Translations under genes and position numbers: made by a program
Assembly (NCBI RefSeq): GCF_004118975.1
Contig: NZ_CP035376.1
Location: forward strand, 1,922,001 to 1,986,000
Length of the DNA stretch: 64,000 bases
Direction of reading: 5' to 3'
From: Luteimonas sp. YGD11-2
GTDB lineage: Bacteria > Pseudomonadota > Gammaproteobacteria > Xanthomonadales > Xanthomonadaceae
Shown here: piece by piece, positions 9,206 through 18,113 of the stretch
Position numbering within the stretch: the first letter of the stretch is position 1
Layout of the letters: each line of letters starts with the position of its first letter
Notes under the pieces: generated by a model
The model's database searches: none
What the model was told of the DNA's origin: nothing
What the model saw: the letters and a program-made list of their open reading frames with translations, nothing else

Positions 9206-9874
9206 CTATGCGGCGCGCAACCGGTAACCCGCGCGCTTCCACAGCCACGCGTGGACGAGGAACCAGGTCACCAGGCCGAGGCCCAGCCACCACTCCAGTG
9301 CGTTCTCGAAATGGTCCTGGAAGGGACTGCCGCCGGCGACCACCAGCGCGATCACATGGACCACGCCCAGCAGCAGCATCAGTGCGCAGATCGCGCGCAA
9401 CGCCTGCCGGATCCGCGGCGCCGCCTGCAGCCCGGGGTCACCCGCGCGCAGAAACGCCACCTGTGCCAGAAAACTGGCCCCGAAGAACACCACCACGCCA
9501 TAGCGGCGCAGGAAACGGTAGACCTCGCCCTCGGTGCCGAGGAACGTCACGTACACCGCCAGCGCCACCGCGGCCACCAGCCCCGCGCCGAGCACCGTGC
9601 GTCCGCGCGCGCCGGTGGCGGACAGCCAGCGCGCGGACAGCCACCAGTGCAGGCCGATCGCCAGCGCGTTGGGCAGCATCAGCAGGCGGAACAGATGGTT
9701 GCCGACGCCCTCGCGCGCAGCGCGGCTGATCGAGGTGCAGCCTTCGAGGTACGGAATGCACCCCGGGACGATGCCGGCATGCACCGACAGCGCCCAGGCC
9801 GCATGGGTGCCCAGAAGGAAGACCAGCGCGACCGCAAGCGGCAACAGCCACAGTGGAATGTCGTGTCGCGCCAT
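9206..9874 (-). CDS. Six-helix membrane protein, possibly Frag1/DRAM-like
   Basis: A 222-residue integral membrane protein with about six hydrophobic segments, roughly at residues 5-28, 60-80, 93-113, 125-143, 160-182 and 193-215. The general layout (short loops and a FRLLMLPNAL helix after a Cys-containing loop, GCIPYLEGCTS) resembles the Frag1/DRAM/Sfk1 group, but I cannot confirm that by eye. The ATG at 9874 is preceded by a strong ribosome site (AAGGAGG, 6 nt upstream), which fixes the start. It lies downstream of and in the same direction as the sugar-uptake genes, so it may be the last gene of that operon or have its own promoter in the 118-bp gap. Function unknown. Confidence 0.7.
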   Translation of the reverse strand: MARHDIPLWLLPLAVALVFLLGTHAAWALSVHAGIVPGCIPYLEGCTSISRAAREGVGNHLFRLLMLPNALAIGLHWWLSARWLSATGARGRTVLGAGLVAAVALAVYVTFLGTEGEVYRFLRRYGVVVFFGASFLAQVAFLRAGDPGLQAAPRIRQALRAICALMLLLGVVHVIALVVAGGSPFQDHFENALEWWLGLGLVTWFLVHAWLWKRAGYRLRAA

Positions 9875-9911
9875 GCGGACCTCCTTCGGCACCCGTACCT
9901 GGATCCTGCAC

Positions 9912-9942
9912 CGGAGGCCGTGTATGCCTTGCGGAGCAAGGC
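9912..9942 (-). terminator. Weak hairpin in the gap after the large glycosidase-like gene
   Basis: A perfect 7-bp inverted repeat (minus strand GCCTTGC, loop TCC, GCAAGGC) lies in the 118-bp gap between the large secreted protein and the six-helix membrane protein. There is no T-run after it, so it is at best a weak terminator or an mRNA-stabilising hairpin. Confidence 0.2.
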
Positions 9943-9992
9943 CGATGACAGGCGCCCGACCTCGCCCGCCCTCTCCCGCTCCGGGAAACGGC

Positions 9993-12900
9993 TTACGGCG
10001 CCGGGGCGCCCGGCACGGCGACCCGCACGCCTGCACCCGGATGCGTGATCCGCAGCTCGTTGCCGTCCCAGCGGGCCGGCTTGCCGTCGATGGTCGTCGT
10101 GCCCGGCACATTGGGATACGGCCACTGCAGCACCAGCCCACCGGGCGGCAGGCCGGCATCGGCGGCGATATCGAGCCGCAGGACATCACCGTCGCGCCGC
10201 AGCCGGTAGCCGAGCCGGCCACGCGGCGTGCGCATGCCACGCAGGGCGACGCCTTCTTCCAGCCAGTCCGCGGGCACGCCGGCCGCAAGCACGATGCTGT
10301 CGTCGATCTCGCGCACGTAGGCGAACATGTCCAGCGCCGAGCGCACGAAGTCCGAGCCCACCCACGCATGCGGCAGGTCGCCGAGGAAGAACGGCGTGCG
10401 CGGCGTCGGCGTGACCACCTCGCCCCACTGGTTCCAGGCCTGCGGCACGCGGTGGCCGAAGAACCATTCGCGCGCCTCGTTGGCCCGCTCGCGCCAGCCC
10501 AGGCGCACGAAGGCGGCGACGTTGCGCCATTCGTACGGGGTGTAGTCCTTCCACGGTTCCAGCCCGTCGCGGCGGGCGACGAACTTCTGCCAGTAGCGCT
10601 CGAAGGTGTTGGTCAGCAGCGGCTCCGGCAGCCGGCCCTGCTCACCGCCCGGGGCAAGCGCGATGGTGGTCGACGTGGCATCGAAATCGCCAAGTTCCGC
10701 CGCGCCGGGCAGGTAGTCGATATCGTGGATGCGGGCAGCCGCCCGCAGCGAGGCGTCGAGATCGGTGCGGAACTCGTCGCGCGCGATGGCCATCCGTTGC
10801 GCATCGTCCGCGCGACCCAGCGCTTCCGCCACCTCGACCGCGTCCTTGTAGCCACGCAGTGCCCAGAAGTTGTCCCAGTACGAATGCATCGGCTTGGCCG
10901 AATAGCCCTCGTGGCTGATCGACGCCGGCATCATTCCGTAGAAAGCCTCGTTGACCTCGCGGTTGGCCCCGGTGCGTTCACTGGCGCGCAGCACTTCCAT
11001 GTAGTCGAACGCGCCCTCGACGTGCGGCCACATCGCCTCGAGGAAGGCGCGGTCGCCGGTGTAGCGCCAGTACTCGGCGATATTGAAGATCAGCTCGCCG
11101 TGGCTGTCGTTCTCCGGCACCGGGTCGCTGCCGCGGTCATCCACGCAGCACGGCACCATGCCGTTGTCGAACTGGTACGGCGCATACCACTCGACATAGT
11201 CCTTCACGACTTCCGGCCGGCCCATCCGCAGCAGGCCTTCGGAGATCATTGCGCCGTCGCGGATCCAGCTGCGCGCGTATGAGCGCGTGCCCGGCTGCAG
11301 GCGCGGGCCGATGCGCGAGATCAGCATGTGCGCAAGCGAGGTGCGCAGCGTGTCGGCCAGCGCCTTGCCTGCAGCAGGAACGTCGAAGCCGACCTCGCCC
11401 AGCTTGCCGCGCCACTCGTCCGCGACCGTGTCCTGCCAGGCCTGCGGGTCCCACGTGGCGGGACGGGACATGTCGCCGTCCATCGGAATCAGCAGGTCGA
11501 CCTCGCGCGACTCGCCCGGCGCCAGCCGCATGCGCCAGACCAGCGCGCCGGATGCGAGCGCCTGCGCGTCGTCGACCGCGGTCGTCTCCGGCAGCGCGCC
11601 GGCGGCGATGTGCTCGATGGCCATGCCGGCATCGAAGCTGCTGGCGAACGCGGCATCCGCGGGCTGGCGCACATGCACGCGCGGCATGCCGTCGACGCTG
11701 ACCATATCGGCAGACACCGCCAGCGCGCGCAGCGGGCTCACGCCGCCGGTGATGTTGAGGAACTGGGTGGGCGGGTTGACCTGCAGCGGCTGCACCGCGA
11801 GCGCCAGGGTGTAGTCGCGCGCGCGATCGCCGGGGTTGTGCAGGCGGTAGCGCGCAACGAGCTGCGACGACTTCGGCTCCCCACGCGCGAATGCTTCCAC
11901 GCGCAGCGCCGCCGACGCGTGCGTCCATTCGACGGCGGGCATCGGCAGGTAGTCGTCGAGCAGCGACTGGCGCGCCTCCACGTCGGCCCAGGTCAGCAGC
12001 GCGTCGTCGACGCGCAGGAAGGGCTCGATCGAAAAGCCGCCCGCGGCCACCTCGATCGCGCCGTCCTCGCCGATCAGGCCCTGCTGGTAGCCGCCATCCA
12101 GGCCGAGGATGGTCCAGTACGCCTGTTCGCCGCTGAACCCGCGCGGGAACCAGCCGCGTGGATGGTCGGCCGCCACGGCTTCGACGAAGTCGTTGAGGTG
12201 ATTGCCGAGCTCGACCGGTTGCAGCGTGGCCGCGGCGAGCGCAAACCCCTGGCCAGGGCCTTCCAGCAGATCGATCGCGACATGCCGCGCCTCGGACTCG
12301 GGCAACCACAGCCAGTCGACGCCACCGTTGCCGGCATCCACCGTGCGCAGCGCGCGCCAGGTCACGCCATCGTCGGAACCCGACACGGTGTAGTGCCGCG
12401 CATGCCGGCCCGGCAGCCACTGCAGCCGCAGGCCACCGAATTCCCGCGGCTTGCCGAGATCGAGCAGCAGCCGTTGCGGTGCGGCCGCGGTGTTCCAGGC
12501 GGTGCGGGCATCGCCGTCGACGGCATTGGCGGCGCCGTCCGGGGTGGTCGGCGAGTGCGCGGTGGCGACCAGCGGGGACGGATCATCCGCCGGCAGCGCT
12601 TCGAGTGTCAGCGAGTCGAAGCACACGGTGCCCTTGCCGCCGGCGTTGTTGTAGATGGTGAACTCGACCTTCTCGCTCGCGCGCAGGGTGCGGTCCGGAT
12701 CCGGCCCCCAGGCCTTGTCGATATGCCGCTTGCGGTAGCGTACGGGCGTCCATTCGCGCGGATATTCGTACTTCGGCCGGTTCACCCACCAGACGTTGTC
12801 GCCGCTGGCATCAATGACCTTGAACTGCAGGTCGTTGGCCGGCGAGTCGCCGCGCAGCTGGAAGCCGAAGCGGTAGTTGTCGTGATACGCGAGCGACAGG

Positions 12901-13208
12901 TCGCGCTGGATACCGACGTAGCCGGAGACGCCGTTGTAGTCGTAATCCAGGCACAACGCACGCCCGTCGACGCCATCCACGGCACGCAGCGCCCCGCTGA
13001 CCTGGTTGGAGGTGACCACGCGCCAGGCCGAGGGATCCTCGAAGTCGTCGAGGACACGTGCCTGGGCTTGCAGCTGCGGAGCGACGAGAAAGCCGAGCAC
13101 GCAGCCGACAACGCAGGTGGAAAGCCCTTTCCGTGAGTGCGCACGCAGGTCTGGAAGGGCCGGTGCGATCCGCCAGGCCGGGACCGTTGGCGCCATGGAT
13201 GGCGCCAT
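9993..13208 (-). CDS. Large secreted carbohydrate-binding protein with glycosidase-like catalytic region
   Basis: About 1,071 residues. A hydrophobic export segment (STCVVGCVLGFLVAP followed by QLQAQA) starts about 30 residues in. Next comes a beta-rich domain beginning DDFEDPSAW (CBM11/CIA30-like, roughly 50-195), then an F5/8-type-C (discoidin) domain (roughly 200-335). The long remainder has motifs of six-hairpin, alpha/alpha-barrel glycosidases: SWIRDGAMISEG, NDSHGELIFNIAEYWR, SYWDNFWALRGYKDA, TSTTIALAPGG, GLPPGG. It resembles proteins annotated 'coagulation factor 5/8 type domain-containing' in xanthomonads. I do not know its glycoside hydrolase family. It follows the ABC permeases, so it probably trims the glycan outside the cytoplasm. 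The start is uncertain: ATG 13208 (GGGGG 4 nt upstream) or 13196, both inside an inverted-repeat element. Confidence 0.75.
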   Translation of the reverse strand: MAPSMAPTVPAWRIAPALPDLRAHSRKGLSTCVVGCVLGFLVAPQLQAQARVLDDFEDPSAWRVVTSNQVSGALRAVDGVDGRALCLDYDYNGVSGYVGIQRDLSLAYHDNYRFGFQLRGDSPANDLQFKVIDASGDNVWWVNRPKYEYPREWTPVRYRKRHIDKAWGPDPDRTLRASEKVEFTIYNNAGGKGTVCFDSLTLEALPADDPSPLVATAHSPTTPDGAANAVDGDARTAWNTAAAPQRLLLDLGKPREFGGLRLQWLPGRHARHYTVSGSDDGVTWRALRTVDAGNGGVDWLWLPESEARHVAIDLLEGPGQGFALAAATLQPVELGNHLNDFVEAVAADHPRGWFPRGFSGEQAYWTILGLDGGYQQGLIGEDGAIEVAAGGFSIEPFLRVDDALLTWADVEARQSLLDDYLPMPAVEWTHASAALRVEAFARGEPKSSQLVARYRLHNPGDRARDYTLALAVQPLQVNPPTQFLNITGGVSPLRALAVSADMVSVDGMPRVHVRQPADAAFASSFDAGMAIEHIAAGALPETTAVDDAQALASGALVWRMRLAPGESREVDLLIPMDGDMSRPATWDPQAWQDTVADEWRGKLGEVGFDVPAAGKALADTLRTSLAHMLISRIGPRLQPGTRSYARSWIRDGAMISEGLLRMGRPEVVKDYVEWYAPYQFDNGMVPCCVDDRGSDPVPENDSHGELIFNIAEYWRYTGDRAFLEAMWPHVEGAFDYMEVLRASERTGANREVNEAFYGMMPASISHEGYSAKPMHSYWDNFWALRGYKDAVEVAEALGRADDAQRMAIARDEFRTDLDASLRAAARIHDIDYLPGAAELGDFDATSTTIALAPGGEQGRLPEPLLTNTFERYWQKFVARRDGLEPWKDYTPYEWRNVAAFVRLGWRERANEAREWFFGHRVPQAWNQWGEVVTPTPRTPFFLGDLPHAWVGSDFVRSALDMFAYVREIDDSIVLAAGVPADWLEEGVALRGMRTPRGRLGYRLRRDGDVLRLDIAADAGLPPGGLVLQWPYPNVPGTTTIDGKPARWDGNELRITHPGAGVRVAVPGAPAP

Positions 13209-13257
13209 CGAGCCCCCATGGACGGGTTTACGGCGTGTCCCGGCCTGGCGGATCGCA
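13164..13257. repeat. Long inverted-repeat (REP/BIME-like) element
   Basis: Two perfect 21-bp arms (13164-13184 and 13237-13257, each containing ATCCGCCAGGCC or its complement) flank a 52-bp centre that includes a second short palindromic motif, GGCGCCAT..ATGGCGCC. The element lies at the junction of the upstream permease gene and the large glycosidase-like gene and overlaps the latter's possible start codons. Elements of this shape are common as dispersed intergenic repeats in xanthomonads; only one copy is present here, so the dispersed nature is inference. Confidence 0.75.
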
Positions 13258-13319
13258 TCGGCCCCACCGCGGATCACCCGGACTGTCAGCGAAACGAAAC
13301 CTTCAGACATGCGCACACC

Positions 13320-14165
13320 TCACCCCTTGACGCTTCCCAGCAGCAGACCCTGGATGTAGTAACGCTGCAGCAGCAGGAAGAGCAGCAGCACCGGCAGCAC
13401 GGTGACCACCGCACCGGCCATCATCATCTCCACTTCCTGCACGTGTTCGCGCGACAGCGCCGCGATCGCCACCGGTAGCGTGTAGTTGTCCTGGTCGGTC
13501 AGCACGATCAACGGCCACATGAAGTCGTTCCACGCCGCCATGAAGGTGAAGATGGCCAGCGTCACCAGCACCGGCTTCAACATCGGCAGCACGATCTGGA
13601 AGAAGATCCGCAGCTCTCCGGCGCCGTCGATACGCGCGGCCTCCAGCAGTTCCTCGGGGATCGAGCGCGCGTACTGGCGCACCAGGAAGATGCCGAACAC
13701 CGTCGCCAGTGCCGGGATGATCACCGCACCGAAGGTGTTGACCAGCCCGAGCCCCTTCATCATCAGGAACAGCGGCAGCATCGCCACCTGGGCGGGGATC
13801 ACCAGCGCCGCCAGCAGCACCTGGAACAGGCGGTCGCGGCCGCGGAAGCGCAACTTCGCGAACGCATAGCCGGCCATGGTGTTGACCAGCAGCGCGCCCA
13901 CGGTGATCGCGATCGACACGATCAGGCTGTTGACGAAATAGCGGCCCATGCCGGCACGCGCGAACAGTTCGCGGTAGGCATCCAGGCTCGGCGCCGCCGG
14001 CAGCAGCGGTGGCGGGAACGCACTGGCTTCACCCTTCTGCATGAACGACACCGCGACCATCCACAGCAGCGGCGCCAGCGCGATCAGCGCCAGCACCACC
14101 AGACCGGCGTTGACCAGCAACGCGTGCAGTCGGCTGTCGCCGACATCGGCCGATGTACGGCTCAC
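13320..14165 (-). CDS. Sugar ABC transporter permease, MalG-like
   Basis: Inner-membrane permease of a CUT1-type carbohydrate importer, 281 residues with about six membrane segments. The coupling-helix (EAA) motif reads EELLEAARIDGAGELRIFF, the standard contact with the ATPase. The C-terminus ending YIQGLLLGSVKG is the MalG-family signature. Translation starts at GTG 14165, which overlaps the stop of the partner permease (GTGA), giving MSRTSADVG; no ATG upstream fits. It pairs with the MalF-like permease and the binding lipoprotein upstream; the likely ATPase is encoded at 1966-3045. Confidence 0.94.
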   Translation of the reverse strand: MSRTSADVGDSRLHALLVNAGLVVLALIALAPLLWMVAVSFMQKGEASAFPPPLLPAAPSLDAYRELFARAGMGRYFVNSLIVSIAITVGALLVNTMAGYAFAKLRFRGRDRLFQVLLAALVIPAQVAMLPLFLMMKGLGLVNTFGAVIIPALATVFGIFLVRQYARSIPEELLEAARIDGAGELRIFFQIVLPMLKPVLVTLAIFTFMAAWNDFMWPLIVLTDQDNYTLPVAIAALSREHVQEVEMMMAGAVVTVLPVLLLFLLLQRYYIQGLLLGSVKG

Positions 14166-15040
14166 AGCGCCCCCTTGCGGCGCCCGATGCGCAGCAGCAC
14201 CGTGGTGACGGCGAGGATGATCAGGAACAGCAGGAACGCCACCGCCGACGCGCGGCCGAGGTTCCACCACATGAAGCCTTCCTCGTACATGAAGTACAGC
14301 ACGCTGACCGTGCTCTGCAGCGGATCGCCACGGGTCATCACGTACGGCTCGGCGAACAGCTGGAAGTACCCGGAGACCGTGATCACCCCGACCACCAGCA
14401 GCACGGGGCCGAGCATCGGCAGGGTGATGTGCAGGAACTGCTGCCAGCGCGAAGCGCCGTCGATGCGCGCCGCCTCGTAGAGGTCCTGCGGAATCGCCTG
14501 CAGCCCTGCCAGCAGGATCACCATGTTGTAGCCGAAGTTCTTCCACACCGCGAACAGGATGATGGTCGGCATCGCCCAGCGCGGGTCGCCCAGCCAGTCC
14601 ACCGGCGCGATGCCCACGTGCGCGAGCGCCCAGTTCACCAGGCCGTAGCTGGCGTGGAAGAGGTAGCGCCAGATCACCGCCACCGCCACCAGCGTGGTCA
14701 CCACCGGTGCGAACAGCGCGGTGCGGAACAGCGGCTTGAAGCGGGCGACCTTCGCATCGAGCAGCATCGCCGCGCCCAGCGACACGAGGATCGACAATGG
14801 CACGCCGACCACGACGAAATACGCGGTGTTGCCCAGCGCCTTCCAGAACAGCGGCGTGCGCAGCAGTTCGAGGTAGTTGTCGAAGGCGACGAAGCGCAGG
14901 TTGTCGATATTGGCCAACGCGTAGAGATCGAAGTCGGTCAGGCTCAACAGCAGCGCCGATGCCACCGGCACCACGAAGAACAGCCCGAGCACCAGCAGCG
15001 CCGGTCCCGCGAACAGCCACCCGGCGGTACTAATGCGCAT
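14162..15040 (-). CDS. Sugar ABC transporter permease, MalF-like
   Basis: Inner-membrane partner of the MalG-like permease, 292 residues. It has an N-terminal helix (GWLFAGPALLVLGLFFVVPV, roughly 6-25), five further helices and the EAA motif DLYEAARIDGASRWQQF. ATG 15040 (MRISTAGWLF) overlaps the end of the binding-protein gene by 11 bp; the open frame extends 22 codons further upstream without homology, so the shorter start is preferred. It is 4-bp coupled to the next permease gene. The substrate is not predictable from the permease alone; the neighbouring glycosidases point to an oligosaccharide. Confidence 0.94.
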   Translation of the reverse strand: MRISTAGWLFAGPALLVLGLFFVVPVASALLLSLTDFDLYALANIDNLRFVAFDNYLELLRTPLFWKALGNTAYFVVVGVPLSILVSLGAAMLLDAKVARFKPLFRTALFAPVVTTLVAVAVIWRYLFHASYGLVNWALAHVGIAPVDWLGDPRWAMPTIILFAVWKNFGYNMVILLAGLQAIPQDLYEAARIDGASRWQQFLHITLPMLGPVLLVVGVITVSGYFQLFAEPYVMTRGDPLQSTVSVLYFMYEEGFMWWNLGRASAVAFLLFLIILAVTTVLLRIGRRKGAL

Positions 15041-16361
15041 CGGGGCCCTCCCCGCGCTGGTCGCGTACCCAGCGGCGCTTGGCCAGGATGTCGTCGACGC
15101 GCGCATCCAGCTGCGCGACCGCGGCGTCCTGGGCCAGGCCGCCGCGCACCACGCGCTCGCTCATCAGCCGCATCTCCTGCGCGATGCGCTCCCATTCCAG
15201 CACCTGCGGCGTCGGCTTCACCCGCTCGAGCTGGTCGCGGAAGGCCCGCGCATGTGGATCGGCCTGCAGCTGCGGCAGTTCCCAGGTACTGCGGCGCGGC
15301 GGCAGGTTGCCGATCATCGCGTGGAAGCGTTCCTGGATATCCGGCCGCGACAGGAACTCGACCAGCTTCCAGCTCGCATCCTGCACCTCGGAGCCGCGGA
15401 ACAGCACCAGGCTGGTACCGCCGGCAATCCCGGCACCGGGGCCGTCGGGCCCAGGCAGCGGTGCGGTGGCCCAGGCGTCCTGCAGGTCCGCGGGCAGCCG
15501 GTTGCGGAACTCGCGGATGTTCCACGGGCCGGAAATGTAGAAGCTGAAGAAGCCGCGCCCGAACTCGTCCCAGACGTTGGAGATCTGCGATTCCGACATC
15601 GGCGGCGCCCAGCCGTTGTCGAACATGCCCGCATAGAACCCGAGCGCGCGACGGAACCCGGGACTGGAGAAATTGCCGCGGGTGCCGCCATCGCGCAGCA
15701 GTGGATCCTCCTGCTGCAGGGCGAACGACAGCAGCTGCTCGAACTCGTTGAGCGGCACCATGATCGCGTAGCGGTCCGCACCGACGTGCGCCCTGACGTC
15801 GGCCATCGCCTGCGCCCATTGCGCCCAGTCGCGCGGCGGTGCGTCCCAGCCGGCGGCGGCGAGGATGTCGCGGCGGTAGAACAGCAGCCGCGTGTCCACG
15901 TACCACGGCACGCCGAGCAGCTGGCCGTCGATGACATTGGTGGCCCAGATGCCCGGGAAATAGTCGTCCGGATCGATGACATCCGAAGCGGCGACGCGCG
16001 CGTTCAGCGGCTCCAGCGCGCCCAGCGTTGCGAATTCCGGCACCCAGGTATTGCCGAGCTGGCACAGGTCCGGCAGCGCGTCGGCGGCGTAGGCGGTCAG
16101 CAGCTTCTCGTGCGCGGAGGTCCACGGGATCTGCTGGATGCGCACGCGGATGCCGGGATTGTCCTGCTCGAATTCGCGCACCAGCTCGCCGACCACTTCC
16201 GCTTCGCGGCCCATCGCCCAGAACCGGATGACGGTGTCGTCGCCCTGGGAACGGCAACCGGCAAGCAGACCGACGATGCCGACGAGCAGCCAGGTGCACA
16301 GCGCACGACCCCGGCACCATTGCGTATGGGGTCGATGCACGCGGACCTGGCCCTGCCCCAT
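15030..16361 (-). CDS. Sugar ABC transporter substrate-binding lipoprotein
   Basis: Family 1 extracellular solute-binding protein of 443 residues, expected to be anchored at the cytoplasmic membrane by a lipid on C36 (lipobox LLAGC). After the signal the mature part has the alternating alpha/beta fold, with IRFWAMGREAEVVGELVREF at the front, PDLCQLGNTWVPEF in the hinge area, GVPWYVDTRLLFYR and the late GGTSLVLFRGS. Those are common positions in oligosaccharide-binding proteins. It starts 9 bp after the glycoamylase-like gene and runs into the permeases, so the four genes form one operon. Confidence 0.93.
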   Translation of the reverse strand: MGQGQVRVHRPHTQWCRGRALCTWLLVGIVGLLAGCRSQGDDTVIRFWAMGREAEVVGELVREFEQDNPGIRVRIQQIPWTSAHEKLLTAYAADALPDLCQLGNTWVPEFATLGALEPLNARVAASDVIDPDDYFPGIWATNVIDGQLLGVPWYVDTRLLFYRRDILAAAGWDAPPRDWAQWAQAMADVRAHVGADRYAIMVPLNEFEQLLSFALQQEDPLLRDGGTRGNFSSPGFRRALGFYAGMFDNGWAPPMSESQISNVWDEFGRGFFSFYISGPWNIREFRNRLPADLQDAWATAPLPGPDGPGAGIAGGTSLVLFRGSEVQDASWKLVEFLSRPDIQERFHAMIGNLPPRRSTWELPQLQADPHARAFRDQLERVKPTPQVLEWERIAQEMRLMSERVVRGGLAQDAAVAQLDARVDDILAKRRWVRDQRGEGPDAH

Positions 16362-16370
16362 GCCGTCGCC

Positions 16371-18035
16371 TTACTGCGCCGGCGCCGGGCGGGCCGGCGT
16401 GCCGCCTGCAGCCGCTGCGTCCTTCCGCGCCGGTGCCGCGCCGGTGTCCGTGTCGGCGCCATCGGCAGCGCCCGGCCCGGCCTCGCCGCCCTCAGCCACT
16501 TCCTCGCCGCCCGCTTCCTGCGCCGCCAGCTCGTCGAGCCAGCCACCGCCGAAGCCGGCGCGCCGCAGGCCCTCCTGGATATACGGGCTCCTGCGCATCA
16601 GGTTCCAGACGAAGCCGTTGCGGTAGTTGGCGATCATCGCAAGGATCGGGCCCTGGTCGATGCCGATGTAGTCGCTGGCCACCCAGCCCAGCCCCGGCAC
16701 GATGCGTCCGGTCTTGAGCGGCACGTCGTACTGGAAGCTCGGGTTGAAGGAATCCAGGAACCCGTAGCTTGAATACAGGTGCTCGCCAAAGCGGCGGTGC
16801 AGTTCCTCGGTGGCCGGGATGACGATCTCCGGGGCGAACGCGATCGACGCCACCGCCGCGGTGGGCGCAATGGTGCCGTCGTCGAACGCGACCGCGAGAC
16901 CCGCGCCACGTGCACTGTAATGGCGGAACTCGCGCATCTGCCCGTTGTATTCCTGATCCGTGCGCTGGGCGCCGTCACTGGCGGTCAGGCCCCACACGTT
17001 CTCGCCGTACTCGCGCCAGCCCATCGGGTTCTCGATCGCGTACTGGCGCTGGGCATAGGTCGCGCGGCGGCTGTTCTCGAAATAGTCGATCCCGCGGCCG
17101 CGCATGTACTCGTCGCGGATGCCGCGGAAGTCCACCCAGGTGTGGGTGTACTGGTGGCCGAAGTGCGGGGCGAAGCTCAGGTATTCCTGGCCCATGAAGG
17201 TGCCCCAGACCTCGGTGTCGTAGGTGCGCGTCCACGCTTCCCAGGCCTCCGGACCCACCGGATGCGTGGGTGAGCCCAGCGCCAGTATGTAGACCAGCAT
17301 CGCCTCGTCGTAGCCGGTCCAGTCGTGCTCGATGAAGCCGGTCTCCGGGTACCAGCCCATCGAGATCAGCGGCGGGCGCACCTGCAGCCAGGTCCATTCG
17401 ACATTGCGGTACAGCTGGTCGGCGATCTCGCGAATCTCCTGCTCGCGCGGGTCGTCGCGGTCGTAGTACTGCTGGGCGAACAGCACGCCCATCATCAGCA
17501 GACCGGTGTCCACGCTCGACAGCTCCACCCACGGCTCGTAGCGGTGGCCGTTCTGCATGTCGATGAAGTGGTAGAAGAAGCCCTTGTGACCGATCGTCCC
17601 GGTTTCCTGCGGCCCCTGCTTCGCGTCGCGGAAGAAGCGCAGCGTGGTCAGCGTGCGGTCGACCGCCTGGGTGCGGCTGACCCAGCCGTTCTCGATGCCG
17701 ATGGGATACGCGGTCAGCGCGAAGCCCACCGAGGCGATGCTTGAAAACGGTCGCGACGGATAGCGGTCGGGGGTCAGCCCGTTGACCTCGTTGGTGGTGT
17801 CCCAGAAGAACTGGAAGGTGCGCTTCTCGATGTCGCGGAACAGCGGCGGCAGCTCCGGCGGGCCGGCCGGCTTTACCGGTTCGGGCTCTTCCACGACGGC
17901 CTCCGGGATCGGGCCGGGCCGCGGCGGTTCCACTTCCGGGGCCTCGCGGCTGCAACCGGCCACCAGGGCCAGCAACAGCAGGGGCAGCAGCAGCGTCGGC
18001 AGCAGGGATGGGGCGCGATACCGGCCTGTTCGCAT
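16371..18035 (-). CDS. Glycoamylase-domain lipoprotein, GH144-like (possible endo-beta-1,2-glucanase)
   Basis: A 554-residue lipoprotein (lipobox LVAGC, C28) followed by a Pro/Glu-rich linker to about residue 60. The glycoamylase-like domain (PF10091) runs to about residue 490: FRDIEKRTFQFFWDTTNE, YPSRPFSSIASVGFALTAYP, YEPWVELSSVDTGLLMMG, EHDWTGYDEAMLVYILALGS and GIDQGPILAMIANYRNG. The family holds the GH144 endo-beta-1,2-glucanases, and I infer that activity from family and context only. The last 50 residues are Ala/Gly/Glu-rich and probably disordered. First gene of the minus-strand uptake operon, with a LacI-type operator 16 bp upstream of its start codon. Candidate catalytic carboxylates cannot be named from sequence alone. 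Confidence 0.85.
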   Translation of the reverse strand: MRTGRYRAPSLLPTLLLPLLLLALVAGCSREAPEVEPPRPGPIPEAVVEEPEPVKPAGPPELPPLFRDIEKRTFQFFWDTTNEVNGLTPDRYPSRPFSSIASVGFALTAYPIGIENGWVSRTQAVDRTLTTLRFFRDAKQGPQETGTIGHKGFFYHFIDMQNGHRYEPWVELSSVDTGLLMMGVLFAQQYYDRDDPREQEIREIADQLYRNVEWTWLQVRPPLISMGWYPETGFIEHDWTGYDEAMLVYILALGSPTHPVGPEAWEAWTRTYDTEVWGTFMGQEYLSFAPHFGHQYTHTWVDFRGIRDEYMRGRGIDYFENSRRATYAQRQYAIENPMGWREYGENVWGLTASDGAQRTDQEYNGQMREFRHYSARGAGLAVAFDDGTIAPTAAVASIAFAPEIVIPATEELHRRFGEHLYSSYGFLDSFNPSFQYDVPLKTGRIVPGLGWVASDYIGIDQGPILAMIANYRNGFVWNLMRRSPYIQEGLRRAGFGGGWLDELAAQEAGGEEVAEGGEAGPGAADGADTDTGAAPARKDAAAAGGTPARPAPAQ

Positions 18036-18050
18036 CTGTGATGTCGCCTT

Positions 18051-18077
18051 CTGTAACCGTTTACAGACCCAAGTATA
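18051..18077 (-). promoter_or_regulatory. LacI-type operator with a likely -10 element for the uptake operon
   Basis: The palindrome CTGTAACCGTTTACAG (18051-18066; 6-bp arms, CG centre) lies between the glycoamylase-like gene and the end of the TonB receptor gene. On the minus strand a good -10 hexamer TATACT (18077-18072) sits just upstream of it, so the operator would cover the transcription start, the classic arrangement for repression. No convincing -35 was found, because that position falls in the preceding terminator hairpin. It is the second of three matching operators in the window. Confidence 0.7.
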
Positions 18078-18082
18078 AGAGA

Positions 18083-18106
18083 GGCCGCCCGCCTGAACGG
18101 GCGGCC
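18083..18106 (-). terminator. Hairpin terminator after the TonB-dependent receptor gene
   Basis: A perfect 9-bp GC-rich stem (GGCCGCCCG / CGGGCGGCC) with a 6-nt loop begins 8 bp beyond the receptor stop. On the minus strand it is followed by TCTCTT, a weak pyrimidine tract. It would separate receptor transcription from the operon that starts immediately downstream. Confidence 0.55.
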
Positions 18107-18113
18107 CCGGTGT

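Noticed and set aside
13123..13136. GGAAAG/CTTTCC palindrome in the export-signal region of the large glycosidase-like gene as an operator
   Set aside because: The sequence is in frame within the coding region, its centre is not symmetric, and it does not match the three shared operators.
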